The notes under the pieces: generated by a model
The model's input: only the letters and a program-made list of their open reading frames with translations
Database searches by the model: none
What the model was told of the DNA's origin: nothing
NCBI RefSeq assembly: GCF_041051975.1
Contig: NZ_CP163435.1
Location: 9,020,501 to 9,084,500, forward strand
Source of the DNA: Streptomyces sp. R21
GTDB lineage: Bacteria; Actinomycetota; Actinomycetes; Streptomycetales; Streptomycetaceae
Direction of reading: 5' to 3'
Length of the DNA stretch: 64,000 nucleotides
Part shown: positions 1 to 7,567 of the stretch, one piece after another
Position numbering within the stretch: the first letter of the stretch is position 1
How the letters are laid out: each line of letters opens with the position of its first letter
Translations under genes and position numbers: made by a program

Positions 1-1305
1 CGCTGCGCGCTGGAGCAGGGCGAACGGGAGAGACTGCTCGCCCTCGCCGCACGCGAGGCGGACGGCGGCCTGCGCCTGCTCGCCGTCGCCACCGCCGAAC
101 GCCGTGCCCGCACCGGGACCGGCACCGGCGCCTGCACGCCCGCCGACGAACGCGGTCTGACCTTCCGCGGCTTCGTCGTCCTCGGTGACGCGCTCGCCCC
201 CACCGCCGCCGACGCGCTGCGCGCCCTCACCGACCGGGCCATCGCCGTCAAGGTGCTCACGGGCGATCACCCGGGCTCGGCAGCCGGCACCTGCCGTGCC
301 CTGGGCCTGGATCCGGGCGAGGTGTGGACCGCGGACCGGATCGACGCCCTCACCGACGCCGAACTGGCCGAGGCCGTCCGCCGTACGACGGTCTTCGCGC
401 GCTGCACCCCCGAGCACAAGGCCCGGATCGCCGCCGCCCTGCGGACCGCCGGGCACACCGTGGGCTTCCTCGGCGACGGGGTCAACGACCTGCCCGCGCT
501 GCGCGCCGCCGACGTCGGAATCGCCCCGCTGGGCGCCGTCGACGTGGTCCGGGAGCACGCAGACGTGGTCCTCGCGGAGAAGGACCTCACCACGATCGAC
601 CACGCCGTCACCGAGGGACGGTACGGGGGCGTCGCCATCACCACGTATCTGCGCATCACGCTCTCCTCGAACCTGGGCAACGTCATCGCGATGCTCGCCG
701 CCGGGCTCCTCCTGCCGTTCCTGCCGATGCTGCCCGCGCAGGTGCTGGCGCAGAACCTGTGCTTCGACGCGGCACAGCTCGCCTTCGCCTACGAACGCCC
801 GCACCCGGACGCCGTGCGCCGTCCCACCGGGCTGCGCCCCCGCGGCCTGCTGCGCTTCATCACCGGCTTCGGCGCGCTCAACGCCGTCGCCGACCTGGCC
901 ACCTTCGGGATCCTCGCGCTCGCCCTGCACGGCCCGGACGGAATGGACGACGCGGCGGTGTTCCACTCCGGCTGGTTCACCGAGAACCTGACGACCCAGG
1001 CGCTGGTCATGCTGCTGCTGCGCCTCGGCCGGCGCGGTGCGGAGGGCCGCCGGGCGCCGAGCCCGGTCGTCCGGGCCGCGGCCGCCCTCGCCGTGGCGGG
1101 CCTGCTGCTCCCGCTCTCGCCTCTCGGCCCGCCGCTCGGCATGACGGCGCTGCCGGTCCTCTACTACGTCCTGCTCGCCGCCGTCCTCGCGCTGTACGCC
1201 GCCGCGCTGAAAGCCGCCCGAGCCCGCTACGACCGGCGTGCCGGGGGTCTTGTCGCAGGTCCTGCGCATGGTTGTACAGTTGCGCAAAGTAGCAACCTTC
1301 GTTGA
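1..1305 (+). CDS. mgtA: Magnesium-translocating P-type ATPase (MgtA-like), 3' part
   Basis: The open frame runs in from the window edge, so only the C-terminal part of the pump is present. It contains the P-domain end: the VLTGDHPG segment and the hinge motif GDGVNDLPALRAADVGI, which binds Mg-ATP in all P-type ATPases. Several hydrophobic helices follow, including AQNLCFDAAQLAF and GWFTENLTTQALVMLLLR, which match the characteristic NLLYDxSQL and GWFxxxLLTQTLI segments of the P3B (MgtA/MgtB) magnesium importers. The family normally has about 850-900 residues, so roughly half is missing. Expected role: ATP-driven Mg2+ uptake at the plasma membrane. The assignment to MgtA rather than another P-type class rests on these two membrane motifs. 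Confidence 0.88.
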   Translation, partial: RCALEQGERERLLALAAREADGGLRLLAVATAERRARTGTGTGACTPADERGLTFRGFVVLGDALAPTAADALRALTDRAIAVKVLTGDHPGSAAGTCRALGLDPGEVWTADRIDALTDAELAEAVRRTTVFARCTPEHKARIAAALRTAGHTVGFLGDGVNDLPALRAADVGIAPLGAVDVVREHADVVLAEKDLTTIDHAVTEGRYGGVAITTYLRITLSSNLGNVIAMLAAGLLLPFLPMLPAQVLAQNLCFDAAQLAFAYERPHPDAVRRPTGLRPRGLLRFITGFGALNAVADLATFGILALALHGPDGMDDAAVFHSGWFTENLTTQALVMLLLRLGRRGAEGRRAPSPVVRAAAALAVAGLLLPLSPLGPPLGMTALPVLYYVLLAAVLALYAAALKAARARYDRRAGGLVAGPAHGCTVAQSSNLR

Positions 1306-1693
1306 GGGGTGGCCGCCCACGGCACACCCCTCGACCGATGCGAGGAAGAGTGGGGACGCGATGCTCCGCAACGGACTGGAACCCTGGCACCTGCTGGTCT
1401 TGGCGATCGTGCTCGTCGTGCTGTTCGGCTCGAAGAAGCTGCCCGACACCGCCCGCGCGCTGGGCAAGTCGATGCGCATCCTCAAGAGCGAGACCAAGGC
1501 GATGAAGGACGAGAGTGCCGCTACCGAGGCCCCCGCTTCCGGCGTCGCGGCGCAGGTGATCAGGCCGGCCCCGGCCGCCGCCGGTGACCCGGAGCCCGCG
1601 CCGCGACCGGCCACCGAGGCCACGGGCACCGCGCACTGAACAAGCCCGTCGCGCCCGGCTGTTGACCGCGACGTTTCACTGTTTGCGCAACTG
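1277..1693. promoter_or_regulatory. Two inverted copies of a TTGCGCAA operator-like 12-mer
   Basis: The 12-mer CAGTTGCGCAAA occurs at 1277-1288, inside the last codons of the ATPase and 72 bases upstream of the TatA start. Its exact reverse complement occurs at 1682-1693, 74 bases upstream of the TerD start. Both contain the self-complementary core TTGCGCAA. The equal distance to two start codons suggests a shared operator. The binding protein is unknown; a MarR-like dimer is a guess. Confidence 0.5.
1361..1639 (+). CDS. tatA: TatA/E-family twin-arginine translocase subunit paralogue
   Basis: A 92-residue protein with one N-terminal membrane segment (EPWHLLVLAIVLVVLFGSKKLPD), followed by the amphipathic helix ARALGKSMRILKSETKAMK and a Pro/Ala-rich tail. 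This is the TatA layout, including the FGxxKLPD hinge. TatA oligomerises around TatBC to pass folded proteins across the membrane. The start at 1361 was chosen because GAGGAAGAG lies just upstream and the membrane helix then begins near residue 9; the frame extends further upstream but would put a hydrophilic stretch before the helix. No tatB or tatC is nearby, so this is probably a second TatA copy. It shares an operator-like 12-mer with the downstream terD. Confidence 0.82.
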   Translation: MLRNGLEPWHLLVLAIVLVVLFGSKKLPDTARALGKSMRILKSETKAMKDESAATEAPASGVAAQVIRPAPAAAGDPEPAPRPATEATGTAH

Positions 1694-1767
1694 GTGGAAC
1701 CAGCCGGGGCGCCACGGCGTTTGAAGAGGACGAGCGCACATAGACCACAGAACATGGAGGAACAGCC

Positions 1768-2343
1768 GTGGGAGTGACTCTGTCCAAGGGCGGCAACGTC
1801 TCGCTGAGCAAGGAGGCTCCCGGCCTCACCGCTGTGACGGTCGGCCTCGGCTGGGACGTCCGCACCACCACCGGTGCGGACTACGACCTCGATGCCAGCG
1901 CCCTGTTGTGCAGCGACGCGGGCAAGGTCGTCTCCGACCTGCACTTCGTCTTCTACAACAACCTGACCAGCCCGGACGGTTCGGTCCAGCACACCGGTGA
2001 CAACCTCACCGGCGAGGGGGAGGGCGACGACGAGTCCATCAACGTCGAACTCGCCACTGTGCCCGCCGAGGTGGCGAAGATCGTCTTTCCGGTCTCCATC
2101 CACGACGCTCAGTCCCGCGGCCAGAGCTTCGGCCAGGTCAGCAACGCCTTCATCCGCGTGGTGAACCGCGCCAACAACGCCGAACTCGCCCGCTACGACC
2201 TGAGTGAGGACGCCTCGACCGAGACGGCGATGGTCTTCGGCGAGCTCTACCGCCACGGCGGCGAGTGGAAGTTCCGCGCCGTCGGCCAGGGTTACGCCTC
2301 GGGGCTGGCCGGCATCGCCTCGGACTACGGCGTCAACGTCTGA
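1768..2343 (+). CDS. terD: TerD family protein
   Basis: A 191-residue TerD-domain protein. It opens with the family hallmark GVTLSKGGNVSLSKE and contains GLGWDVRTTTGADYDLDASA, with the acidic calcium-binding residues, and later HTGDNLTGEGEGDDE, the second Ca2+-binding loop. TerD proteins are cytoplasmic and associated with tellurite resistance, membrane stress and calcium-dependent development in Streptomyces. The GTG start follows GGAGG at a normal distance. The gene is a single transcription unit closed by a strong hairpin at 2359-2401, and a TTGCGCAA palindrome sits 74 bases upstream. The length is typical of single-domain members. Confidence 0.93.
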   Translation: MGVTLSKGGNVSLSKEAPGLTAVTVGLGWDVRTTTGADYDLDASALLCSDAGKVVSDLHFVFYNNLTSPDGSVQHTGDNLTGEGEGDDESINVELATVPAEVAKIVFPVSIHDAQSRGQSFGQVSNAFIRVVNRANNAELARYDLSEDASTETAMVFGELYRHGGEWKFRAVGQGYASGLAGIASDYGVNV

Positions 2344-2358
2344 GTTCCTGCTCTCACC

Positions 2359-2401
2359 ACGAGGCCCGGTTCGGATCGCAGTGATCCGAACCGGGCCTCG
2401 T
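2359..2401. terminator. Hairpin terminator after terD
   Basis: Arms 2359-2377 and 2383-2401 pair perfectly over 19 bases (core CGAGGCCCGGTTCGGATC) around a 5-base loop. There is no long T-run, which is normal for actinobacterial terminators. It lies 16 bases after the terD stop. Confidence 0.85.
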
Positions 2402-2464
2402 CGTACTGCTTCCAGGACGTGTTTGAGCTGTGGTCACAGTCCTTGGCGTGTCGATCCGCCGGTC

Positions 2465-2601
2465 GTGCACTTCACGCCGGTCACGCTGGCCAACCAGGTC
2501 AGCCTGGACTACGACCAGGTGGACGACTTCGAGCCACACCACTACGCGCGATGCGCGGTCAGCCCGTCAGCCGTCCCTTCCGCGACCCGAACACGCTCTA
2601 G
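2465..2601 (+). pseudogene. Possible remnant of the 3' end of an unidentified gene
   Basis: A short stretch with strong coding-type third positions reads VHFTPVTLANQVSLDYDQ, then VDDFEPHHYAR. It continues convincingly only after a change of frame at about 2550, as MRGQPVSRPFRDPNTL and a stop at 2599-2601. There is no start with a ribosome site and no complete domain. It looks like the frameshifted tail of a lost gene lying between the terD terminator and the convergent phosphatase. I do not recognise the family, and it may be chance. Confidence 0.3.
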
Positions 2602-3953
2602 GACGCCGTACGGCCGAAGCAGCGCTCCAGTTCGTCCAGGTCGTAGAACTTGCTGCCCTTGGAGACGGGCACACAACCCTGCTTGAACGCGGTCTCCTTC
2701 TCGTTGTAGAGCATTCGCACCAGATAGGTGGCGCCCTTGCGGAACACGTCCCACTGGATGTTCGCGGCCATCGGCGCCACCGACGCACCCCGCCAGACGT
2801 TGTCCGCGTAGGTGTACGGCTGACCCTCCGTCACCGGGCTTGTGCTGCCGGGCAGTTGCATCAGTGTGGCGAGGGGAATGATCTCCTCGGCATGGGTGAA
2901 GCGCAGCTCCGCGCCCAGGTCGCTGGTCCCGGCGCGCTTGGCCTCGGCCTTCTTGAAGAAGTCGTCGAGCAGGACGTCTGCCATCTTGTAGGTGATGTCG
3001 CTGTCGGCGAAGCCCGGCCCCTTCTCGTAGAAGTCCTCCGCGTCGCTCAGGTAGGCGAACCAGGCGGCGTCGCGAGGAGCGAGGTAGCGCCAGAGGGTCC
3101 AGTTGCCCTCGTCGCTCATGGTCGGGGCAATGCTGTACAGGTTGTAGACGGCTTCGGCCGCCTCGACATCGGTGCCGATCGAGGAGAACTCACTGTCCGA
3201 GATCCGCTGGACGAAGGCCGGGGTGAAGATCTTCCGCAGTACGTCGCCGGCCGCACGGTGGGTGGCCGGCTGCTCGGTGATCTTCTTGAGGGTCGTCGCG
3301 AGCCGCTGGTCGTGGGCGATGTAGTCGCGGTAGGCGGCGCCGCCGGCGGACTTGTGGAAGTAGAGCAGGTCGGGGTCGGTCCTGGCCGGACCGATGAGCG
3401 GGGCCAGGTCCGGGTCGGCGTCGGCGAGCGCGGTGGCGAAGAGGTTGCCGCTGTCGACGGCGCGGCCCTGTCCCGAGCTGACGACGTCGATGGGCTCGGA
3501 GTCCTCGGCGATCCGCGTGAACAGCCCGGGAAGCCGCTGCTCCATCCGCGCGGCCGTGTCCTGGATCTCCCGCTTGCCCCGGCCGCTGAGGTTGCCGTAC
3601 CCGATCTTCTCCATCGCGGCCTTCAGCGACCGCACCTGCGGGCCGAAGTCCGCTCCGGCACGGGTGAGTTCACCTTCGCTCGCGGCCCGGTCCCACAACT
3701 GCAGGATGAGGTCCGCGTCGTCGCCGCTCGTCGCCGCGCGCGAGCCGTGGCGGGAGACGTTCTCCGTGAACACCGGTACGAAGCCCTTGGGCGCCCGCTG
3801 ATACGTGCGCAGATCCTGCTGCGGCGCGTAGGGGGTCTTCGTGGCGTAACTGCCGGACGGATGCCCGTGATCCGCGGCCTGCGCCGAGAGCGGGGTGGCC
3901 AGGAGCGCGGAGAGCGCGAGCGCCAGGGCGGGGGTGGCGGCGATGCGATTCAT
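2598..3953 (-). CDS. Secreted histidine acid phosphatase (MINPP/phytase-like)
   Basis: A 451-residue protein with a Sec signal peptide (MNRIAATPALALALSALLATPLSAQA) and the histidine-phosphatase signature RHGSR about 70 residues in, where the His is the phospho-acceptor. Near the C-terminus FTHAEEIIPL supplies the HAE proton donor, the variant seen in multiple inositol polyphosphate phosphatases rather than the HD of ordinary acid phosphatases. Expected role: removal of phosphate from inositol phosphates or similar esters outside the cell. The start at 3953 places the signal peptide at the N-terminus; a longer reading to 4034 would bury it and was not chosen. Its stop codon overlaps the end of the remnant on the other strand. 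Confidence 0.85.
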   Translation of the reverse strand: MNRIAATPALALALSALLATPLSAQAADHGHPSGSYATKTPYAPQQDLRTYQRAPKGFVPVFTENVSRHGSRAATSGDDADLILQLWDRAASEGELTRAGADFGPQVRSLKAAMEKIGYGNLSGRGKREIQDTAARMEQRLPGLFTRIAEDSEPIDVVSSGQGRAVDSGNLFATALADADPDLAPLIGPARTDPDLLYFHKSAGGAAYRDYIAHDQRLATTLKKITEQPATHRAAGDVLRKIFTPAFVQRISDSEFSSIGTDVEAAEAVYNLYSIAPTMSDEGNWTLWRYLAPRDAAWFAYLSDAEDFYEKGPGFADSDITYKMADVLLDDFFKKAEAKRAGTSDLGAELRFTHAEEIIPLATLMQLPGSTSPVTEGQPYTYADNVWRGASVAPMAANIQWDVFRKGATYLVRMLYNEKETAFKQGCVPVSKGSKFYDLDELERCFGRTAS

Positions 3954-4110
3954 GTACCGGTCGTTTCGTCGGGGACAGGGCGGCGATCTGCCGCATCGTG
4001 ACCGGCCCGCGTGAACGCGAAGTGACCTCGGCATGGCGGGTGGTCGGCCCCTGAGTCCGTCGCCGCGCGCCCGGCGGTTCCCGGGGGTCCACCGGGCAGC
4101 GCGCGGGATG

Positions 4111-4692
4111 TCAGACGGCCGGGTCCGGGAGGAGCCGCTCGACGAGGGAGTCGATCAGCGCCGCGGGCCCGTCGGACCCCAACACCTCGGGGAGCGTGAG
4201 GTGTTCGACGATCAGGCCGGTCATGGCGAGGTAGAGGAGGACGACCGTGCGGCGGTCCCCGGGGAAACCCTCGCCCAGGTGGTAGGCGATGTTGGCCTCC
4301 AGCTCGTCACGGATCGTGCCGGTGAGTTCGGCGCGCAGCTCGGGGCGGCGAGTGGCCTCCAGCCGTAGTTCGAGCATGGCCAGGTAGCCGGCCCGGTCGT
4401 CGGCGATACGGCGCATCAGGTCGTGCATCAGGGCGGTCACCAGCGCGCGGTCGCGAGGCGCGCGCAGCAGCTCGGTCAGGACGGTGGGGTCCGGGGTGAG
4501 CCGGTGGTGGATGTGACGGGCGGTCTGGTGGAGCAGATCGTCACGGTTGGCGAAGTAGTTGGAGGCGGTGCCGGCGGGGACACCGGCCTGGACGTCGACC
4601 GCACGGAAGGTGAGACCGCGGGCGCCTTCGCGGGCCAGGACGTCGATGGCGGCGTCCGTGAGTGCGGCACGACGAGTGGGGTTCTGGGCCAT
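4111..4692 (-). CDS. TetR family transcriptional regulator
   Basis: A 193-residue regulator. The N-terminal helix-turn-helix reads LTDAAIDVLAREGARGLTFR then AGVPAGTASNYFANRDDLL, a standard TetR DNA-binding head. The rest is an all-helical ligand and dimer domain of unknown specificity. A GGAGGAAG ribosome site precedes the ATG. It is divergent from the dihydrofolate-reductase-like gene at 4842, with three copies of an operator-like sequence (4727-4790) in the gap, so it probably represses both itself and that reductase. Confidence 0.9.
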   Translation of the reverse strand: MAQNPTRRAALTDAAIDVLAREGARGLTFRAVDVQAGVPAGTASNYFANRDDLLHQTARHIHHRLTPDPTVLTELLRAPRDRALVTALMHDLMRRIADDRAGYLAMLELRLEATRRPELRAELTGTIRDELEANIAYHLGEGFPGDRRTVVLLYLAMTGLIVEHLTLPEVLGSDGPAALIDSLVERLLPDPAV

Positions 4693-4726
4693 GGATCTGA
4701 TCTTCCTCCGTAATCCGGCAATCCGT

Positions 4727-4790
4727 TTGAACCACTGCGGCTGAAGTCTTGAACCACTACAGCTGAAGTACTATAACTGTAGTTGTTCAA
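4727..4790. promoter_or_regulatory. Triple TetR-type operator in the divergent gap
   Basis: Two directly adjacent 22-base repeats at 4727-4748 and 4749-4770 (both TTGAACCACT, four variable bases, CTGAAGT) differ at three positions. A third, inverted copy at 4776-4790 reads TTGAACAACTACAGT on the minus strand. Copies two and three form an imperfect palindrome over the probable promoter of the reductase gene. The arrangement suggests cooperative repressor binding. Confidence 0.65.
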
Positions 4791-4841
4791 GAGGGTGCTC
4801 GACTCGCCCCGGCAGTTTCCGCCCCGACATCAAGGACATGG

Positions 4842-5426
4842 ATGCGCAAGCTCACCTACTTCATCGGCACCACCATCGACGGCTTCATCGCGGCGCCCGA
4901 CGGCGACTTCCGCTTTCTCTTCCCGTACGTCACGGAGGACTACCTGCCGCACCTCACCGGCGAGTACCCCGAGACCCTCTCCACGCCGGGCCGTGCGGCC
5001 CTCGGTGTCGCCGACGCGCCCAACACGCGCTTCGACACCGTGCTCATGGGACGCAGCACGTACGGCGAAGGTCTCCCCGACGGCCTCACCAGTCCCTACG
5101 CCCATCTGCGGCAGATCGTCCTCTCCCGCTCCCTCGGCACCGCCCCGGACCCGGCCGTGGAGGTCACCGCCGAGGACCCGGTCGCGCTGGTGCGCAGGCT
5201 CAAGAAGGAGGAAGGCCTCGGCATCTGGCTCTGCGGCGGCGCCGATCTGGCCGGGCAACTGCTGCCCGAGGTCGACGAGTTGATCGTCAAGCAGTACCCG
5301 GTCGTGGCCGGCTCCGGAATCCCCCTGTTCCGTGCCGACTTCTCCCCGCGCGCCTTCACGCTCACCGGCAGCCGTGTATTCGAGCGGGGGAACGTCGTCC
5401 TGACCTACGCCAAGGCGTCCGACTGA
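4842..5426 (+). CDS. Dihydrofolate reductase family protein (RibD C-terminal fold)
   Basis: A 194-residue protein of the RibD_C/DHFR-like superfamily. It begins MRKLTYFIGTTIDGFIAAPDG, a typical start of this family, and has FDTVLMGRSTYGEG in the position of the NADPH-binding helix, then GLGIWLCGGADLAGQLLP and DELIVKQYPVVAGSGIPLF, all standard landmarks. The substrate is not predictable; most actinobacterial homologues are uncharacterised NADPH-dependent reductases. AAGGACATGG precedes the start. Control by the divergent TetR is likely from the operator cluster just upstream. Confidence 0.85.
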   Translation: MRKLTYFIGTTIDGFIAAPDGDFRFLFPYVTEDYLPHLTGEYPETLSTPGRAALGVADAPNTRFDTVLMGRSTYGEGLPDGLTSPYAHLRQIVLSRSLGTAPDPAVEVTAEDPVALVRRLKKEEGLGIWLCGGADLAGQLLPEVDELIVKQYPVVAGSGIPLFRADFSPRAFTLTGSRVFERGNVVLTYAKASD

Positions 5427-5491
5427 GGGAGTCCGGCGACTGCATCGTCTCCTGGCGGCGTGGGTGCGCGGCAATGGCCGTGCGCCTCGTT

Positions 5492-5508
5492 ATGTTCGGC
5501 CAGAACAT
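5492..5508. promoter_or_regulatory. Palindrome upstream of permease gene
   Basis: ATGTTC (5492-5497) and GAACAT (5503-5508) are perfect 6-base arms around GGCCA, ending 18 bases before the permease ATG. The position fits an operator at the transcription start. It does not resemble the streptomycete Zur consensus or the LexA box. Confidence 0.45.
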
Positions 5509-5526
5509 CCGACATTCGGAGTAAAG

Positions 5527-6576
5527 ATGCAGAAAACGGATGAACTGGTCGAAGTGATCGGAGCGGCGGACGGGACGACGGGGCCCGGGACTCCGGTCGA
5601 TCCGGCGGTGGCCCGCCCTGTCCCCTGGGCGCGCATCGCCGTGCCCATGACGGCCCTCGCCGCGGTGGCAGCCGTACTCGCCCTCACAGGCACCCAGTGG
5701 CTGAACCAGCCGGCCGTCGCGGCCTGGCGCACCGTCTGCCTGGCCATCACCGTCCAGGCGCTGCCCTTCCTTCTGCTGGGCACGGCGCTGTCCGGCGCGA
5801 TCAACGCCTTCGTGCCCGCCGATCTGTTCACCAAGGTGCTGCCCAGGCGGCCCGCGCTCGCCGTGCCGGTCGCGGGTGTCGCCGGGGTGGTCCTGCCGGG
5901 CTGTGAGTGCGCGTCCGTGCCCGTGGCGAACAGCCTGATCAAGCGCGGTGTCACCCCCGCCGCGGCCTTCGCCTTCCTTCTCTCCGCCCCCGCGATCAAC
6001 CCCATCGTGCTGACCGCTACGGCGGTGGCGTTCCCCGGCAATCCCGCCATGGTCGCCGCCCGGCTGCTGGCCTCCCTCGCCACCGCCGCCGTCATGGGCT
6101 GGCTCTGGCTCTGGCTGGGCCGCGAGGAGTGGCTGCGCTCCACCGCCCGGCACACCGGACACCAGCCGGGCGGCAACCGCTGGAACGAGTTCCGCCGCGG
6201 CTTCCAGCACGACTTCCTGCACGCCGGTGGCTTCCTCGTCCTCGGTGCCATGGCGGCGGCCACCTTCAACGTGACCGTGCCGCGCGCCGTCCTCGACACC
6301 TTCTCCGGCTCGCCCTGGCTCTCCGTGCTGTTCCTCGCCGGGCTCGCCGTGGTCCTCGCGGTCTGCTCGGAGGCCGACGCGTTCGTGGCGGCCTCGCTCA
6401 CCGGCTTCTCGCCGACCGCGCGGCTCGCCTTCATGGTCGTCGGCCCCATGGTGGACCTGAAACTGATCGCCCTTCAGGCGGGCACCTTCGGCCGGGCCTT
6501 CGCGCTCCGCTTCTCCTCCGCGACCACCGTCGTGGCCGTCGTCACCAGCGTCCTGATCGGAGGAGCACTGCTGTGA
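5527..6576 (+). CDS. DUF318/UPF0718 family permease (YcgR/YraQ-like)
   Basis: A 349-residue polytopic membrane protein with about eight hydrophobic segments. The family signature is clear: GCECASVPVANSLIKRGV, then AAFAFLLSAPAINPIVLTA, with paired cysteines and prolines in re-entrant positions, and later VCSEADAFVAASL, a pseudo-repeat. Members are thought to be permeases for metals or small molecules, but the substrate is not established. In Bacillus the YcgR homologue pairs with YcgQ, exactly as here, and belongs to the zinc-responsive Zur regulon; that link is by family only. The stop overlaps the GTG of the next gene, implying translational coupling. Confidence 0.85.
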   Translation: MQKTDELVEVIGAADGTTGPGTPVDPAVARPVPWARIAVPMTALAAVAAVLALTGTQWLNQPAVAAWRTVCLAITVQALPFLLLGTALSGAINAFVPADLFTKVLPRRPALAVPVAGVAGVVLPGCECASVPVANSLIKRGVTPAAAFAFLLSAPAINPIVLTATAVAFPGNPAMVAARLLASLATAAVMGWLWLWLGREEWLRSTARHTGHQPGGNRWNEFRRGFQHDFLHAGGFLVLGAMAAATFNVTVPRAVLDTFSGSPWLSVLFLAGLAVVLAVCSEADAFVAASLTGFSPTARLAFMVVGPMVDLKLIALQAGTFGRAFALRFSSATTVVAVVTSVLIGGALL

Positions 6577-7331
6577 AGCGCCCCGCACAAACGCTTCTGC
6601 TCGCCCTGACCGGATTCGGCCTGCTGCACGCCTCTCTCTTCAGCGACCTCTACCTCCGCTACGTCAAGGAGGGCCTGCGCCCGCTGCTGATCACCTCAGG
6701 CGTACTGCTCCTGCTGCTGGGCCTGGCGAGCGCGGCCCTGGACCGCAGACGCGACGGCCATGCGGGGGGCGCCGAGCATGACGCACATGGACAGGGGCAT
6801 GGACACGGCCACGACCACTCCACCGCCCCCCGTATCGCCTGGCTTCTCTTCCTGCCCGCCCTCAGCCTGCTCCTCTACGCCCCGCCCGCCCTCGGCGCGT
6901 ACACCGCGTCGCGCGCGAACGACAAGGCGGTCAAGGAGCAGAAGAGGTTCGACCCGCTCCCCGCGACCTCGCCGCTGCCGCTGACGCTCACGCAGTTCAC
7001 CACCCGGGTCCAGCAGGACCCGGAACGCGCCATCAAGGGCCGTAGCGTGCAGATGACCGGCTTCGTCACCCCGGACAAGCAGGGCGGCGGCTGGTACCTG
7101 ACGCGGATCATCTTCACCTGCTGCGCGGCGGACTCGCAGTCGGTCAAGGTCCGGATGTACGGGAAACCCGCCCCGCCGGCGGACGCCTGGGTGGCCGTCA
7201 CCGGCAACTGGCATCCGCACGGCGCGCTCGGCACCCGGTCCGCGGAGCCGGCCCTCGACGTCCGCGCCACCCGACGCATCTCCCCACCGGTCAACGCCTA
7301 CACGGACGACCTGCCGCTCACGCCCTCGTAG
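6573..7331 (+). CDS. TIGR03943 family membrane protein (YcgQ-like)
   Basis: A 252-residue protein with two N-terminal membrane helices (TLLLALTGFGLLHASLFSDL and LLITSGVLLLLLGLAS), a histidine-rich cytoplasmic or extracytoplasmic loop (HDAHGQGHGHGHDHS, a likely metal-binding stretch), a third helix, and a C-terminal OB-like domain. The latter contains YLTRIIFTCCAADSQSVKV, the CC motif typical of the family, and WVAVTGNW. It always accompanies DUF318 permeases. The GTG start overlaps the permease stop by four bases (GTGA), so the two are made in step. The His loop and CC motif suggest a metal-handling complex; the metal is unknown. Confidence 0.85.
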   Translation: MKRPAQTLLLALTGFGLLHASLFSDLYLRYVKEGLRPLLITSGVLLLLLGLASAALDRRRDGHAGGAEHDAHGQGHGHGHDHSTAPRIAWLLFLPALSLLLYAPPALGAYTASRANDKAVKEQKRFDPLPATSPLPLTLTQFTTRVQQDPERAIKGRSVQMTGFVTPDKQGGGWYLTRIIFTCCAADSQSVKVRMYGKPAPPADAWVAVTGNWHPHGALGTRSAEPALDVRATRRISPPVNAYTDDLPLTPS

Positions 7332-7364
7332 GACTCCAGGGGTCTCCCATGCCCCGGGCGTGGC

Positions 7365-7555
7365 TCAGGAACCGTCGCCGAAGAAACGCCCCTGCTCGCA
7401 CAGGTCGTCGATCTCGGCGTTCTCCTCCGGAGTCAGTTGCTCGTCGAGTGGGCTGCTGATGACCCGCCGGGCGCGGGACAGCCTCCTGGCGACGCCCCAG
7501 TCGGCGACGCAGGTGTCGACTTTCGGCTCCAGACCTCGTCGGGGCGAGTGACCAT
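7365..7555 (-). pseudogene. Small ORF with an apparent single-base frameshift
   Basis: The minus-strand frame ending at 7365 has strongly biased third positions and reads VDTCVADWGVARRLSRARR, then VISSPLDEQLTPEENAEIDD and LCEQGRFFGDGS. This looks like a genuine acidic C-terminus, but no ATG, GTG or TTG is available close upstream in that frame. An ATG at 7555 opens a neighbouring frame (MVTRPDEVWSRK) that joins it after one frame change near 7515-7520. The most economical reading is a protein of about 63 residues broken by one indel, or a sequencing error. I do not recognise the family. The OYE gene follows on the same strand upstream. Confidence 0.4.
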
Positions 7556-7567
7556 CTTCCGCCCGGG

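Noticed and set aside
1238..1360. Upstream extension of the TatA frame
   Set aside because: No ribosome site, and it would put about 40 hydrophilic residues before the membrane helix; ATG 1361 has GAGGAAGAG upstream.
5498..5520. LexA-like GAACAT...ATTC sequence
   Set aside because: It lacks the symmetric GAAC-N4-GTTC core of actinobacterial SOS boxes; the better symmetry is ATGTTC-N5-GAACAT.
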